DNA of 64,000 bases from Xanthobacteraceae bacterium. Lineage in GTDB: Bacteria > Pseudomonadota > Alphaproteobacteria > Rhizobiales > Xanthobacteraceae. Below the pieces are notes generated by a model, which ran no database searches, was not told where the DNA came from, and saw only the letters and a list, made by a program, of their open reading frames with translations. Below are positions 9,235-17,709 of the stretch, in pieces. Each line of letters opens with the position of its first letter. The first letter of the stretch is position 1. The stretch is taken from the NCBI GenBank assembly GCA_029266425.1, contig JAQSWY010000042.1:1-64000 (forward strand). The letters run 5' to 3'. Position numbers and translations under genes: made by a program.

Positions 9235-10083
9235 ATGAGCTTGATATCAACCCTCGGGCCGTCACGGCCCGCCGTACCGCGCGTCGCGACGGCGCCGGAC
9301 GGCAAGGCTACCAGCCTGCTCCCCAGGCAGCCTTTGCCGGCGCAGCGGCTGCTCGGGCCGGCGTTGGTCCTGCTGCTCTGGTACATCGCCTCGGGGGCGG
9401 GATGGATCTCGCCGGCGAAGATGCCGGCGCCGGGCACGGTGGTGGCAACGCTGTTCGAGATGATCGGCAGCGGTGCGCTCGTCAGCGATGTCCTCGCCTC
9501 GCTGCATCGGGCGGGGCTGGGGCTCGCCATCGGCATTGTCGGCGGCTTCTCGCTTGCGGTGGTCGCGGGGCTGACGCGGCTCGGCGACGCGCTGATCGAC
9601 GGCCTCGTCCAGATCAAGCGTTCCATCCCGAACCTCGCCTTGATCCCGCTCTTCATCATCTGGCTCGGCATCGGCGAAGCCATGAAGATCAGCATAATCG
9701 CGCTCGGCACGATGGTGCCGATCTACATCAACACCCATGCGGCGTTGCGCGGGATCGACCGGCGCTTCGTCGAGCTCGGCCAGGCGGTCGCGCTGTCGCA
9801 CTACCGCTTCCTGCGGCACATCGTGTTTCCGGCCTCGCTGCCCGGCTTCTTCACCGGTTTGCGCATGGCGGTGACGCATTCCTGGACCGCGCTGGTCGTG
9901 GTCGAGACCATCAATGCCACCAGCGGGATCGGCTTCATGATCACGCAGGCGCGCATCTATGGGCAGACCGACGTCGTGCTGGTCGGGCTGCTGCTCTATG
10001 GGGTGCTCGGCTTCAGCTCCGACGCCCTGGTCCGTGTCCTGGAACGGAGGGCCCTGTCATGGCGTCAGTCGCTCGCGCAGTGA
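9235..10083 (+). CDS. ABC transporter permease, SsuC/TauC type
   Basis: This 282-residue inner-membrane permease has about six hydrophobic segments starting at residue 40. The EAA-type cytoplasmic loop is seen around RFVELGQAVALSHYRFLRHI, followed by VFPASLPGFFTGLRMA. Length and sequence fit importers of sulfonates, taurine or nitrate. The ATG at 9235 is chosen over 9223 because GGGG at 9225-9228 gives sensible spacing. The start codon is part of a 14-base palindrome. The gene overlaps the ATPase gene by 25 bases. Confidence 0.9.
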   Translation: MSLISTLGPSRPAVPRVATAPDGKATSLLPRQPLPAQRLLGPALVLLLWYIASGAGWISPAKMPAPGTVVATLFEMIGSGALVSDVLASLHRAGLGLAIGIVGGFSLAVVAGLTRLGDALIDGLVQIKRSIPNLALIPLFIIWLGIGEAMKISIIALGTMVPIYINTHAALRGIDRRFVELGQAVALSHYRFLRHIVFPASLPGFFTGLRMAVTHSWTALVVVETINATSGIGFMITQARIYGQTDVVLVGLLLYGVLGFSSDALVRVLERRALSWRQSLAQ

Positions 10084-10796
10084 GCCAGCCGGCGGCGCCC
10101 GCCGCGGTGCGCGTCGAGAGCCTTCGCCGCGGCTTTGACGGCCGCACGGTTCTCACCGGCATCGATATCGCGATCGCCAGGGGCGAGTTCGTCGCCCTGC
10201 TCGGGCGCAGCGGTTCGGGCAAGAGCACGATCCTGCGCGCGGTCGCCGGGCTCGATGTCGAGGCCGGGGTCGAGGGAACCGGCACGATCGAGGTGCCGGC
10301 CCGCCGGGCGGTGCTGTTCCAGGACTCCCGGCTGCTGCCCTGGGCACGGGTGATCGACAATGTGGCACTCGGCTCCTACGGGCCGGGTTCCTGGCGCCGC
10401 GCCAAGGCCGCACTGGGCGAGGTCGGGCTCGCCGGATACGAGCGCAAATGGCCGAAGACGCTGTCGGGCGGCGAGCAGCAGCGCGTCGCGCTTGCCCGCT
10501 CGCTGGTGCGCGAGCCCGAACTCATCCTCGCCGACGAGCCGTTCAGCGCACTCGACGCGCTGACGCGGCTGCGCATGCAGCGCCTGCTTCTCCAGCTCTG
10601 CGAGCGTCATGGCCCCGCCGTGCTGTTCGTCACCCACGACGTGGAGGAGGCGCTTCGGCTCGCCGACCGCGTCATCATCATCGCCGACGGGCGGATCGTC
10701 CACGACCGGTCCACGAGCGGCGTCCGGGACAGCGCGGCGCGCTTCAGTGCCGCCCGCGACGAGATACTCGCGCGCCTCGGCGTCTCGCTCGACTGA
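10059..10796 (+). CDS. ABC transporter ATP-binding protein, SsuB/TauB type
   Basis: This 245-residue ATPase powers the importer. Walker A is GRSGSGKST (about residues 49-57), the signature is LSGGEQQR (about 135-142), Walker B is ELILADEP (about 154-161) and the switch His is in FVTHDVEEA (about 190-198). CGGAGG precedes the ATG at 10059, which lies inside the permease gene, so translation is coupled. It is somewhat short but has every catalytic element. Confidence 0.93.
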   Translation: MASVARAVSQPAAPAAVRVESLRRGFDGRTVLTGIDIAIARGEFVALLGRSGSGKSTILRAVAGLDVEAGVEGTGTIEVPARRAVLFQDSRLLPWARVIDNVALGSYGPGSWRRAKAALGEVGLAGYERKWPKTLSGGEQQRVALARSLVREPELILADEPFSALDALTRLRMQRLLLQLCERHGPAVLFVTHDVEEALRLADRVIIIADGRIVHDRSTSGVRDSAARFSAARDEILARLGVSLD

Positions 10797-10820
10797 TCGC
10801 ACTCATGAAGGCTTAGCACC

Positions 10821-11849
10821 ATGAAGCTCATGCATCTCCTCGCCCGGGCGACGGCGCTCGCGGCGCTGGCCCTCGCTCCTGTCGCCCTTGCTACGGCTAC
10901 GGCGGAGCCGGGGCAGATCCCGGTCAGCGTGCCGAAGGGCGTCAAGCTGGTCCTCGCCGACGACGCCAACTACGTCGCGAGCCTGCTGCGGCTGTCCGGC
11001 GAGCAGGTGAAGCTCGCGGCGGATGTCACCTTTGCGAACTTCAGCAGCGGGCCGTTGCGCCTCGAGGCGATCCGCGCCGGGGCGGCGCAGATCGGCGCGG
11101 TCGGGGATGTTCCCCCGATCCTTGCCCATTTCTCCGGCGCCGGCGTGGTCATCGTCGGTGCGGTCATCACCTCGGGTCCCGGCAATCTGGTCACCACGGC
11201 GCCGGGCTCGAAGATCGAGACGCTCGAAGACCTCAAGGGCACGCGGATCGGCATCAATGTCGGCACCGCCCAGCAGGCGACCGTGCTGCGCAATCTCAGG
11301 GCGTCCGGGCTCACCATCGCCGATGTGCAGCCGGTCAATCTCGGCCTCGCCGAGTTCGCCGACGCGCTGCGGGCCGGGCAGATCGACGCGGCGGTGCTGA
11401 AGCAGCCCGACCGCACCCGCTACCTCGCCTCCGTGGAGGGGCAGGGGGCCAAGGCGATCGCCAATGCCCGGGGCACGCCGGCCAACATCAAGTATCTCTA
11501 CGCAAGCACCACCGCTTTGCAGGACCCCGCCCAGGCCGCCGCGATACGTGACCTCGTGGTGCGCTGGTATCGGGCCCATTTGTGGAAGAACGGCAATAAG
11601 GCGCTCTGGATCAGCGATTATCTGGTGAAGGATCAAAGGCTCAATGCGACCGACGCCGGTCTCGTCTGGGAGAGCGAGGGCGATGCAACCTCCATTCCGG
11701 GTCTCGCCAGGCTCGTCCCGGTACAGCAGGACACGATCGATCTCCTGCAGGCGGCCGGCCAATTCAAGGGCAAGACACTCAAGGCCGAGGACGAGTTCGA
11801 CCTGCGCTACAAGGATCTGACCGATCGCTCGCCGGCGGCGAACGACTAG
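10821..11849 (+). CDS. ABC transporter substrate-binding protein, SsuA family
   Basis: This 342-residue periplasmic receptor has a signal peptide of about 28 residues (hydrophobic core LARATALAALALAPVALA). The mature part has the NMT1/SsuA layout: EAIRAGAAQIGAVGDVPP, IETLEDLKGTRIGIN and a hinge with QIDAAVLKQPDR. It lies 24 bases after the ATPase gene and completes the monooxygenase-permease-ATPase-receptor operon. Together these suggest uptake and oxidative cleavage of an organosulfur or organonitrogen compound. Confidence 0.9.
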   Translation: MKLMHLLARATALAALALAPVALATATAEPGQIPVSVPKGVKLVLADDANYVASLLRLSGEQVKLAADVTFANFSSGPLRLEAIRAGAAQIGAVGDVPPILAHFSGAGVVIVGAVITSGPGNLVTTAPGSKIETLEDLKGTRIGINVGTAQQATVLRNLRASGLTIADVQPVNLGLAEFADALRAGQIDAAVLKQPDRTRYLASVEGQGAKAIANARGTPANIKYLYASTTALQDPAQAAAIRDLVVRWYRAHLWKNGNKALWISDYLVKDQRLNATDAGLVWESEGDATSIPGLARLVPVQQDTIDLLQAAGQFKGKTLKAEDEFDLRYKDLTDRSPAAND

Positions 11850-11906
11850 AATACGGCTTCCTGCCCCTGAGCCGTCATCTGTCGACTGCTTTGGCTCGAC
11901 CGTTCT

Positions 11907-12494
11907 CTAGCGATCGGGTGCCAGCAGCTTGGCGATCTGGGGGTTGACGATTGCGATGAACAGTCCGGGATCGCCGAAAGCCCTTACAGAGAGCATTGCC
12001 CCGTGAACCGATGCCATCAGCATCTGGGCCTCCTGTTCCGGCCGCCTGTCCAGCCGGAACAGATCCTGTTCTACTCCGGCCTCCAGCACCGACGTAAGCC
12101 ATCTCGCGAGACTGTGGAAATGGGCACGCACGCGTGATGCGACCTCTTCCGGCAGCATCTGCATCTCGCTGGCGAGCATCGCACAGACGCAGAAGGGCAG
12201 CGAGGCATCCCGGATGCATGTCTGCCAGAAGTTCACGTAGGACTGCAGTTGTTCGGCAGGACTTGGGAACTGCTCTTGAAGAGACTTCAAGCCCACTTCC
12301 GCCTGCTGCCTGTAGCGATCCACCAGCACCGAGACCAACTCGGCCTTCGTCGGAAAGTGATGGTGGATGCTAGCCTTCCTGATGCCGATCGCAGCCGAGA
12401 TGTCGGCATAGCTGAACCCGTTATAGCCTCCCTCGACGATGAGAGACTGGGCTATGTCGAGGATCTTCTCCGAAGTCGAAGTCATTGATTTCAT
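11907..12494 (-). CDS. TetR/AcrR family transcriptional regulator
   Basis: This 195-residue repressor has an N-terminal helix-turn-helix (GFSYADISAAIGIRKASIHHHFPTK, about residues 26-50) and a C-terminal ligand-binding domain with three cysteines (C92, C97 and C99; CIRDASLPFCVC). A redox-active or electrophilic inducer is therefore possible, though not shown. The start at 12494 lies only seven bases from an operator-like palindrome at 12502-12517, which sits between a TTGACA -35 (12528-12523) and a TAGGCA -10 (12505-12500) reading into the gene. Autorepression is likely. It is divergent from the DUF308 gene at 12633, whose promoter carries a second copy of the palindrome. Confidence 0.92.
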   Translation of the reverse strand: MKSMTSTSEKILDIAQSLIVEGGYNGFSYADISAAIGIRKASIHHHFPTKAELVSVLVDRYRQQAEVGLKSLQEQFPSPAEQLQSYVNFWQTCIRDASLPFCVCAMLASEMQMLPEEVASRVRAHFHSLARWLTSVLEAGVEQDLFRLDRRPEQEAQMLMASVHGAMLSVRAFGDPGLFIAIVNPQIAKLLAPDR

Positions 12495-12501
12495 AAGGCT
12501 G

Positions 12502-12517
12502 CCTACCTTCTGGTAGG
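12502..12517. promoter_or_regulatory. TetR operator copy 1
   Basis: CCTACC-TTCT-GGTAGG has perfect 6-base arms. It falls between the -35 and -10 elements of the tetR-type gene's own promoter. The same half-sites recur at 12596. Confidence 0.8.
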
Positions 12518-12576
12518 GGGATTGTCAAGGTTACTGCAGCGCTCCTGTTCTCACGAAGGAGTGCTCAAGCGTGGGG

Positions 12577-12611
12577 TTGACCGACACTCAATCTTCCTAC
12601 TAGTTGGTAGG
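12577..12611 (+). promoter_or_regulatory. DUF308 gene promoter with TetR operator copy 2
   Basis: TTGACC at 12577-12582 is a good -35. The palindrome CCTACT-AGTT-GGTAGG at 12596-12611 (one arm mismatch relative to copy 1) covers the expected -10 position (TACTAG or CTAGTT). A repressor bound here would block the DUF308 gene directly. Confidence 0.75.
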
Positions 12612-12632
12612 CCTCAACAAGGAGCCTGCCTC

Positions 12633-13214
12633 ATGCAAAACCGATCTTCGACCCAATCCGACTGGCTGCGGTCTTATTATTTCACACGCGCGATATTCTC
12701 CATCGCGTGGATTGCCGCCGCCATTGTCTTCAGTGGCCAACCCGGTTCCACGGCGTTTCTGCTCGTGCTCTACCCGGCATGGGACGCTCTCGCCAATCTG
12801 GTCGACGCTCGGGCAAACGGCGGCCTGAAAGCCAACCCGTCCCAAGCACTGAATGTCGTGGTCAGCCTGATAACGACGCTCGCCGTGATCGCGGCTGTCA
12901 GCAACAGCAGCTATGCCGTTCTGGCCGTGTTCGGGGTTTGGGCGATCCTGTCGGGTCTGCTGCAACTGTACACGGGGGTAAGGCGTCGGCGTACCTATGG
13001 GGCGCAATGGGCGATGATCCTGAGTGGTGCGCAGTCGGCTCTCGCCGGCGGCTTCATGATCAGCCTGTCCCTCGGCACGGTTGTGCCGACGATTCTGGAC
13101 ATCGCGCCCTATGCGGGGTTCGGCGCGTTCTACTTCCTGCTTTCCGCAATCTGGCTTGTCGTCGTTGCCTATCGCGACGCAGGTGCGAAAGCGCCGCCCC
13201 ATCCGACGGCTTAG
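12633..13214 (+). CDS. DUF308 family integral membrane protein
   Basis: This 193-residue protein has about six hydrophobic segments in the paired arrangement of DUF308/HdeD proteins (IFSIAWIAAAIVFSG, STAFLLVLYPAWDALANL, VVVSLITTLAVIAAV, and so on). HdeD relatives are linked to acid or membrane stress, but the role here is unknown. The ATG at 12633 follows AAGGAGCC with good spacing. It is the probable sole target of the neighbouring TetR regulator. Its stop codon overlaps that of the convergent luciferase-like gene (TTAG, 13211-13214). Confidence 0.85.
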   Translation: MQNRSSTQSDWLRSYYFTRAIFSIAWIAAAIVFSGQPGSTAFLLVLYPAWDALANLVDARANGGLKANPSQALNVVVSLITTLAVIAAVSNSSYAVLAVFGVWAILSGLLQLYTGVRRRRTYGAQWAMILSGAQSALAGGFMISLSLGTVVPTILDIAPYAGFGAFYFLLSAIWLVVVAYRDAGAKAPPHPTA

Positions 13215-14233
13215 CGCCAGCCCATCGCCGGCGCGATATATTTGAGGATCGCCTCGATGACATGGGCGTTGTACGCGACCCCGAGCTGGTTCGGCACGGT
13301 TATCAGCAGCGTATCGGCCTCAGCAATGGCCTCGTCGGCCTTCAGTTGCTGCACGAGCACATCCGGCTCGGCGGCATAGCTGCGGCCAAAGATCGCCCGC
13401 GTGCGCTCATCAATATAGCCTATCGAATCCGCCGCCTGCCCCGAGCCTCCGAAATAGACGCGATCCTCATCGCTCACGAGGGGAAAAATGCTTCGGCTGA
13501 CGGACACGCGCGGCTCTCGCGCGTGTCCGGCCTCCTTCCAGGCCGCGCGATAGGCGCGGATCTGCTTCGCCTGCTGAACATGCAGGGGCTCCCCGGTCTC
13601 GTCTTCCTTCAACGTCGAGCTCTGCAGGTGCATGCCCAGCTTCGCCGCCCAGACCGCAGTGGCGTTCGAGGCGGCACCCCACCAGATCCGCTCGCGCAAT
13701 CCTTTGGAATGCGGCTCAAGGCGCAGCAGGCCTGGCGGGTTAGGGAACATCGGGCGCGGATTGGGCGTGGCAAAACCCTCTCCTCTCAGCAGGTCGAGGA
13801 ACACTTCCGCATGGTGCCGGCCCATGTCGGCATCGCTCTGCCCCTCGGCCGGCGCGTAGCCGAAATAACGCCAGCCATCGATCACCTGCTCGGGCGAGCC
13901 GCGGCTGATGCCGAGCTGAAGGCGTCCACCCGCAATAAGGTCCGCTGCCCCGGCATCCTCTGCCATGTACATCGGGTTCTCGTAACGCATGTCGATGACC
14001 GCGGTGCCGATCTCGATCCGGTTGGTCCTCGCACCGATTGCCGCGAGCAGCGGGAAGGGCGAGGCGAGCTGGCGGGCGAAATGGTGGACGCGGAAATAGG
14101 TCCCGTCGGCCCCGAGTTCCTCGGCGGCGATGGCGAGCTCGATGGATTGCAGCAGCGTATCGGCAGCCGAACGGGTCTGCGAATGGGCCGAGGGCGACCA
14201 ATGGCCGAACGAGAGGAAGCCGATCTTCTTCAC
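13211..14233 (-). CDS. LLM-class flavin-dependent oxidoreductase (luciferase-like)
   Basis: This 340-residue protein is of the F420/FMN luciferase-like family: KKIGFLSFGHWSPS at the N terminus, TNRIEIGTAVIDMRYENP, and AEDAGAADLIAGGRLQLGISRGSPEQVIDGW. It begins at a GTG (14233) with GGAG nine bases upstream. Substrate is unknown; relatives are annotated as alkane-monooxygenase-like or oxidoreductases of the MsnO8 type. It stands alone, and its 3' end overlaps the DUF308 stop codon. Confidence 0.85.
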   Translation of the reverse strand: MKKIGFLSFGHWSPSAHSQTRSAADTLLQSIELAIAAEELGADGTYFRVHHFARQLASPFPLLAAIGARTNRIEIGTAVIDMRYENPMYMAEDAGAADLIAGGRLQLGISRGSPEQVIDGWRYFGYAPAEGQSDADMGRHHAEVFLDLLRGEGFATPNPRPMFPNPPGLLRLEPHSKGLRERIWWGAASNATAVWAAKLGMHLQSSTLKEDETGEPLHVQQAKQIRAYRAAWKEAGHAREPRVSVSRSIFPLVSDEDRVYFGGSGQAADSIGYIDERTRAIFGRSYAAEPDVLVQQLKADEAIAEADTLLITVPNQLGVAYNAHVIEAILKYIAPAMGWR

Positions 14234-14561
14234 ATGGACTCCGAAGGTTGCGAGAGAAGGCGCATCGGGATGCGAACATCTTTCCGTCTCGTTGCTGGCA
14301 GGCGGCTTCGGCCGCGGCCATCCCGACCTTGAAGATGCTGGGTCCATGTCTCGCTAGAGCATTTCCCGATCAGATGGAATCATCCGATCGAATAGGAATT
14401 TCTCCAACTTAACGATCTGGACGACGCCCCCAGGCTCGCGGGACCTGTCCGTTGACCCAGCCGCGGTCCTGCGCCGCGACTGACGAGGGCCTCGGGCGCA
14501 TCCCGGCCCGGCATCGCTTCAACGACTGGCTTGAGCGGCGCCGTGCGCGGCGAGGGGGGCG
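14234..14561. other. Gene-free stretch with a family C palindromic repeat
   Basis: The 328 bases between the luciferase-like gene (starting at 14233) and the HAD gene (ending at 14562) hold a family C repeat at 14356-14411. The rest is GC-rich sequence with no reading frame showing protein-like composition. Confidence 0.6.
14356..14411. repeat. Palindromic repeat family C, copy 1
   Basis: The unit begins AGAGCATTTCCCGATCAGAT, continues with GGAATCATC and ends near GGAATTTCTCCAACTTA. The inner dyad CAGATG/CATCcg and outer dyad GAGCA-TTCC/GGAA-T-TCTC make an imperfect hairpin. The first 27 bases are identical to copy 2 at 55476. Confidence 0.8.
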
Positions 14562-15236
14562 TCAGCGACGGCCGCCGACCTCGTCGAGGCGCGACAGCAA
14601 GTCGGCGGGATCCTCGAACACGCGGTAGGCGCCGGCGGCCTGGAGTTCGGCGGCACCATAGCCGCCGGATAGCAGCCCGATGCCGAGCGCCCGGCAGCGG
14701 ACCGCAGCCAGCATGTCCCAGATGCTGTCGCCGACCACGACCGAGGTCTCGATCGGGACGTCGAGCCGCGCCGCCGCCGCCAGGAACAGGTCGGGGTCCG
14801 GCTTGGCGTATTTGACGAGGTCCCGGGTGATGACGGGCACCTGCCCGGGATCGACGCCCAAAGCCGCGAGATTGGGCCCCGCGGTCTCCAGCCGGCCGCT
14901 GGTGGCGATGGCCCAGGCGATGCCGTTCTCTGTGAGCGCGGCGAGCAGCTCGCGCGCGCCCGGCAATGGGCGGACGCTCTTCACGTGGCGCTTGTAGGCC
15001 TCGGCGTGCAGCTGGCGCAGCCGCTCGATCCGGCTCTCGCTGATCTCGAGCCCGGTCTCGCGCAGCAGCTGATTGGTGAACAGCCCGCCACTCATGCCGA
15101 TCTTGCGGTGGATGCGCCAGACCGAGAGCTCGATCCCCTCGGCGTCGAGCGCCTCCTTCCAGGCGGTGACGTGCTGGTAGACGCTGTCGACCAAGGTGCC
15201 GTCAAGATCGAACAGGAAGTTGGTGTCGATGCGCAT
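14562..15236 (-). CDS. HAD-superfamily hydrolase
   Basis: This 224-residue phosphatase-like protein belongs to the HAD subfamily of beta-phosphoglucomutase and phosphoglycolate phosphatase. Motif I is FLFDLDGTLVDS (nucleophile Asp in DLDGT), motif II is the Ser of AIATSGR, and motif III/IV are KPDPDLF and VVVGDSIWDM. A helical cap domain lies between residues 15 and 85. The ATG at 15236 is chosen for MRIDTNFLFD. The frame is open upstream but has no family similarity. Substrate is unknown, and no operon partner is evident. Confidence 0.9.
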   Translation of the reverse strand: MRIDTNFLFDLDGTLVDSVYQHVTAWKEALDAEGIELSVWRIHRKIGMSGGLFTNQLLRETGLEISESRIERLRQLHAEAYKRHVKSVRPLPGARELLAALTENGIAWAIATSGRLETAGPNLAALGVDPGQVPVITRDLVKYAKPDPDLFLAAAARLDVPIETSVVVGDSIWDMLAAVRCRALGIGLLSGGYGAAELQAAGAYRVFEDPADLLSRLDEVGGRR

Positions 15237-15361
15237 CGGGGAGCCCCTTGTGTCGGCAGACCAGTCTCTCCCGGCAACACGCGTGGGTCCAGAAGGTTGC
15301 CGTCCCGCGCGCCTGCGCCACCCGCGACCGATTGACAGCAGGGTGGGCACGTGGCTCCATC

Positions 15362-15375
15362 TGCAAACGATTGCG
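15362..15375. promoter_or_regulatory. LacI-type operator A
   Basis: TGCAAACGATTGCG has the symmetric core GCAA-ACGA-TTGC. It lies 67 bases upstream of the receptor gene at 15442. The same 14-mer is repeated at 17648, and its core is inverted at 17579. Confidence 0.75.
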
Positions 15376-15441
15376 TAGCCAGCTTTGCCGGACATGAAAG
15401 AACGCGCCCAAAGGCGCGCCGATCATCCTTGGGAGGAATGA

Positions 15442-16449
15442 ATGAAGCGCCTTGCCTATGCCTTGCTGGCAGTTTGCGCCGGCGCTCTCGCGGCCCCGGC
15501 CAGTCCGACGCGCGCCGCCGGCTACGAGGGGCAGGTGGTCACGATCATCGTGCCGCACGGGCCGAGCGGGCCGATGAACCAATATGCGCGGATGATCGCG
15601 CCCTATCTCGCCAAGCATCTCAAGGCGAAGGACGTGCGCATCGAGAACCAGCCGGGTGCCGGGACGCTCAAGGGCACCAATCTGTTGTGGAATGCCCGGC
15701 CGGACGGGTTGACCATCGCCTTCACCAGCATCGCGACCCCGATCCTGGCCCAACTGGCCGAGAGTGCCGGCGTGCGCTTCGACGCCGCCAAGTTCGTCTA
15801 TCTCGGCCGCGTCTCCTACGAGCCGCGCCAGCTCTATGCCGGCAGCACGTCCAAGATCCATTCGGTTGCCGACATCGTGCAGCTCGGCCGCCCGTTCGTG
15901 TACCCGGCACAGGGCACGGACGAGGATTTCTACACCATGTCGATGCTGTCCGACGCGCTCGACTTTCAGATGAAGATCGTCACCGGCTATGAGGGCATTG
16001 CCGACGCCACGCTCGCCATCATCAGGGGCGAGGCCGACGGCTATATGGCCTCGCCGCCGGCGGTGCGTGGCTCGCTGCAATCCGGCGACCTGCGCCCCAT
16101 CCTGACCATCCTCGACCAGCGCCTGCCGGACTTCCCGCAGGTGCCGACGATTTTCGAGACGGTGAAGGATGCGGAGGCGGTGGAGATGGCGAAGACCATC
16201 ATGACCATCCAGTCGCTGCACCGTACCTTCTTCGGCCCGCCGGAAATGGACCCGAAGATGGTCGAGGAGATGCGCAAGGTGATCGGCGAAACGCTGGCCG
16301 ATCCCGAGCTGATCGCGCAGGCCGCTAAGATGGGCTTCCCGCTCAGCTTCGCCGACGGCGCCACCATGCAGGAGCGCGTCGCTGCCGTCATCGCGGCGAG
16401 CCAGACCTTGAAGCCGGTCCTCAAGGCGGCGCTGGCCTCGATCAAATAG
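15442..16449 (+). CDS. Tripartite tricarboxylate-type (Bug family) periplasmic receptor
   Basis: This 335-residue solute receptor has a signal peptide (YALLAVCAGALAAPA, cleavage near TRAA). The mature part has the Bug/TctC pattern VVTIIVPHGPSGPMNQYARMIA and IENQPGAGTLKGTNLLWNARPDG. Such receptors bind carboxylates or aromatic acids and normally feed TctAB permeases, but no TctA or TctB gene is in the window, so it is an orphan receptor. GGGAGGA precedes the ATG at 15442. It is probably the first gene of the LacI-controlled catabolic island, judging from the operator at 15362. Confidence 0.88.
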   Translation: MKRLAYALLAVCAGALAAPASPTRAAGYEGQVVTIIVPHGPSGPMNQYARMIAPYLAKHLKAKDVRIENQPGAGTLKGTNLLWNARPDGLTIAFTSIATPILAQLAESAGVRFDAAKFVYLGRVSYEPRQLYAGSTSKIHSVADIVQLGRPFVYPAQGTDEDFYTMSMLSDALDFQMKIVTGYEGIADATLAIIRGEADGYMASPPAVRGSLQSGDLRPILTILDQRLPDFPQVPTIFETVKDAEAVEMAKTIMTIQSLHRTFFGPPEMDPKMVEEMRKVIGETLADPELIAQAAKMGFPLSFADGATMQERVAAVIAASQTLKPVLKAALASIK

Positions 16450-16490
16450 TCCTGAAGGCCGTCAAGCCCTGCCACGACGGCGTTCGGTAC

Positions 16491-17531
16491 TCACGGCCGC
16501 AGCACGATGCGGTCGCGCGAGCTGTTCCACACCTCGGCATAGGCGCGCGCGGCGTCGGTGAGCGCGTAGGTCGCGCCGGAGTGCACCGGGAAGGCCTTGA
16601 GCGCGCCGCTCTCGAAGCCTGGGCGCAGCGCGTCCAGTATCCTGCCGCAGGCGGCGCCGTTGAGTGCCAGGCTGTCGATCCCGATGAAGCGGTGACGGCC
16701 GCGGAAGAAGCGGAAGATGTCGAACGGCACGGCGCGGTCGATAGTGGAGATGAAGAGCTGCCGGGCTTCCGCCGCCATCGCCGCGCAGGCCGCCTCGAAA
16801 TAGGGGCTGCCGACGGTGTTGAAGACGATGTCGGCACCGTGCCCGCCGGTCCGCTCGCGCACAGCGGCGGCGATGTCCTGGCTGGAGGCGTCGATCATGT
16901 CGACCGGGCCGGTGGCATGGCCCATATAGGGCTCGGCGGTGCGCTCGACGGCGAAGACGCGCGCGCCGGCGCGGGTGGCGAGTTGCACCACCGCTTGGCC
17001 GACCTTGCCATTGCCGCCCAGCACCAGCACGACATCGGTCGGCTTCACCCCGCCGGCGGATTCGAGGCCCTCATAGGCGGTGATGAAGGGCACGCCGATA
17101 GCGCCGGCCTCGTCGAGCGTGACCGTCGAAGGCTTCTCGAAGATCTCGTCGGCCGAGACCACCAGATATTTGGTGTGGGTGCCGTCGCGGCGGATACCGA
17201 GCTCCCCCGAGCTGCCCCAGACCTCCTTGCCGATGAGATGGGCCGGGCCTTCCAGCACCACGCCGGCATAGTCGCGTCCCGGAGTCCGCGGCCAGATCGC
17301 GTAGGGCATATGGCCGAGCGCGGCCTTGACGTCGCTCATATTGACGCCCGACGCCTTCACCTCGACCAGGCACTGCCCCGGGCCCGGCACCGGGATCGCC
17401 ACCGGCTCGACGGAAGGCGCCAGCGCCTCGACGCCGTCGGCCTTGCGGTGCAGGCGCAATGCCGGACCCGTGCCCGCAGTGCCATTCCGCGCGTCCTGTG
17501 AGGAGATGCCGTCGAGAGTTGTATCTGTCAT
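16491..17531 (-). CDS. Zinc-independent MDR-family oxidoreductase (quinone reductase-like)
   Basis: This 346-residue medium-chain dehydrogenase/reductase has a GroES-like domain (PVPGPGQCLVEVKASGVNMSDVKAALG, PRTPGRDYAGVV) and a Rossmann domain (VVLVLGGNGKVGQAVVQLA). The catalytic-zinc Cys and the GHE motif are absent, so it is a zinc-free NADPH-dependent enoyl or quinone reductase type rather than an alcohol dehydrogenase. GAGGATCG precedes the ATG at 17531. It is divergent from the dioxygenase operon and shares a regulatory region with two inverted LacI operators. It presumably reduces an intermediate of the same catabolic route. Confidence 0.88.
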   Translation of the reverse strand: MTDTTLDGISSQDARNGTAGTGPALRLHRKADGVEALAPSVEPVAIPVPGPGQCLVEVKASGVNMSDVKAALGHMPYAIWPRTPGRDYAGVVLEGPAHLIGKEVWGSSGELGIRRDGTHTKYLVVSADEIFEKPSTVTLDEAGAIGVPFITAYEGLESAGGVKPTDVVLVLGGNGKVGQAVVQLATRAGARVFAVERTAEPYMGHATGPVDMIDASSQDIAAAVRERTGGHGADIVFNTVGSPYFEAACAAMAAEARQLFISTIDRAVPFDIFRFFRGRHRFIGIDSLALNGAACGRILDALRPGFESGALKAFPVHSGATYALTDAARAYAEVWNSSRDRIVLRP

Positions 17532-17578
17532 CACCGATCCTCGTTCGTGGATTCTGGCTAGCACAAGCACCGATGTTG

Positions 17579-17592
17579 TGCAATCGTTTGCG
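17579..17592. promoter_or_regulatory. LacI-type operator B
   Basis: TGCAATCGTTTGCG has a core that is the exact reverse complement of operators A and C. It lies 48 bases upstream of the MDR gene start, on the MDR side of the divergent promoter region. Confidence 0.75.
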
Positions 17593-17647
17593 CTAGCCGA
17601 GCTATCGGCCGGGGAGAGCGCACGCGAACGATTGCCGCTTGATTTCA

Positions 17648-17661
17648 TGCAAACGATTGCG
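17648..17661. promoter_or_regulatory. LacI-type operator C (with a weaker site at 17624)
   Basis: TGCAAACGATTGCG is identical to operator A and lies 48 bases before the dioxygenase GTG. Its centre is 69 bases from that of operator B. A related GCGAACGATTGC at 17624-17635 sits between them and may be an auxiliary site. Confidence 0.75.
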
Positions 17662-17709
17662 TAACAGTCCTTGCAAGTGCAAGCGAGCAGGAAGCGAGGG
17701 ACGCGTCCG

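Noticed and set aside
17671-17709. TTG at 17671 as the dioxygenase start
   Set aside because: It adds 13 residues without family similarity, lies nine bases after operator C and has a poorer ribosome binding site than GTG 17710.
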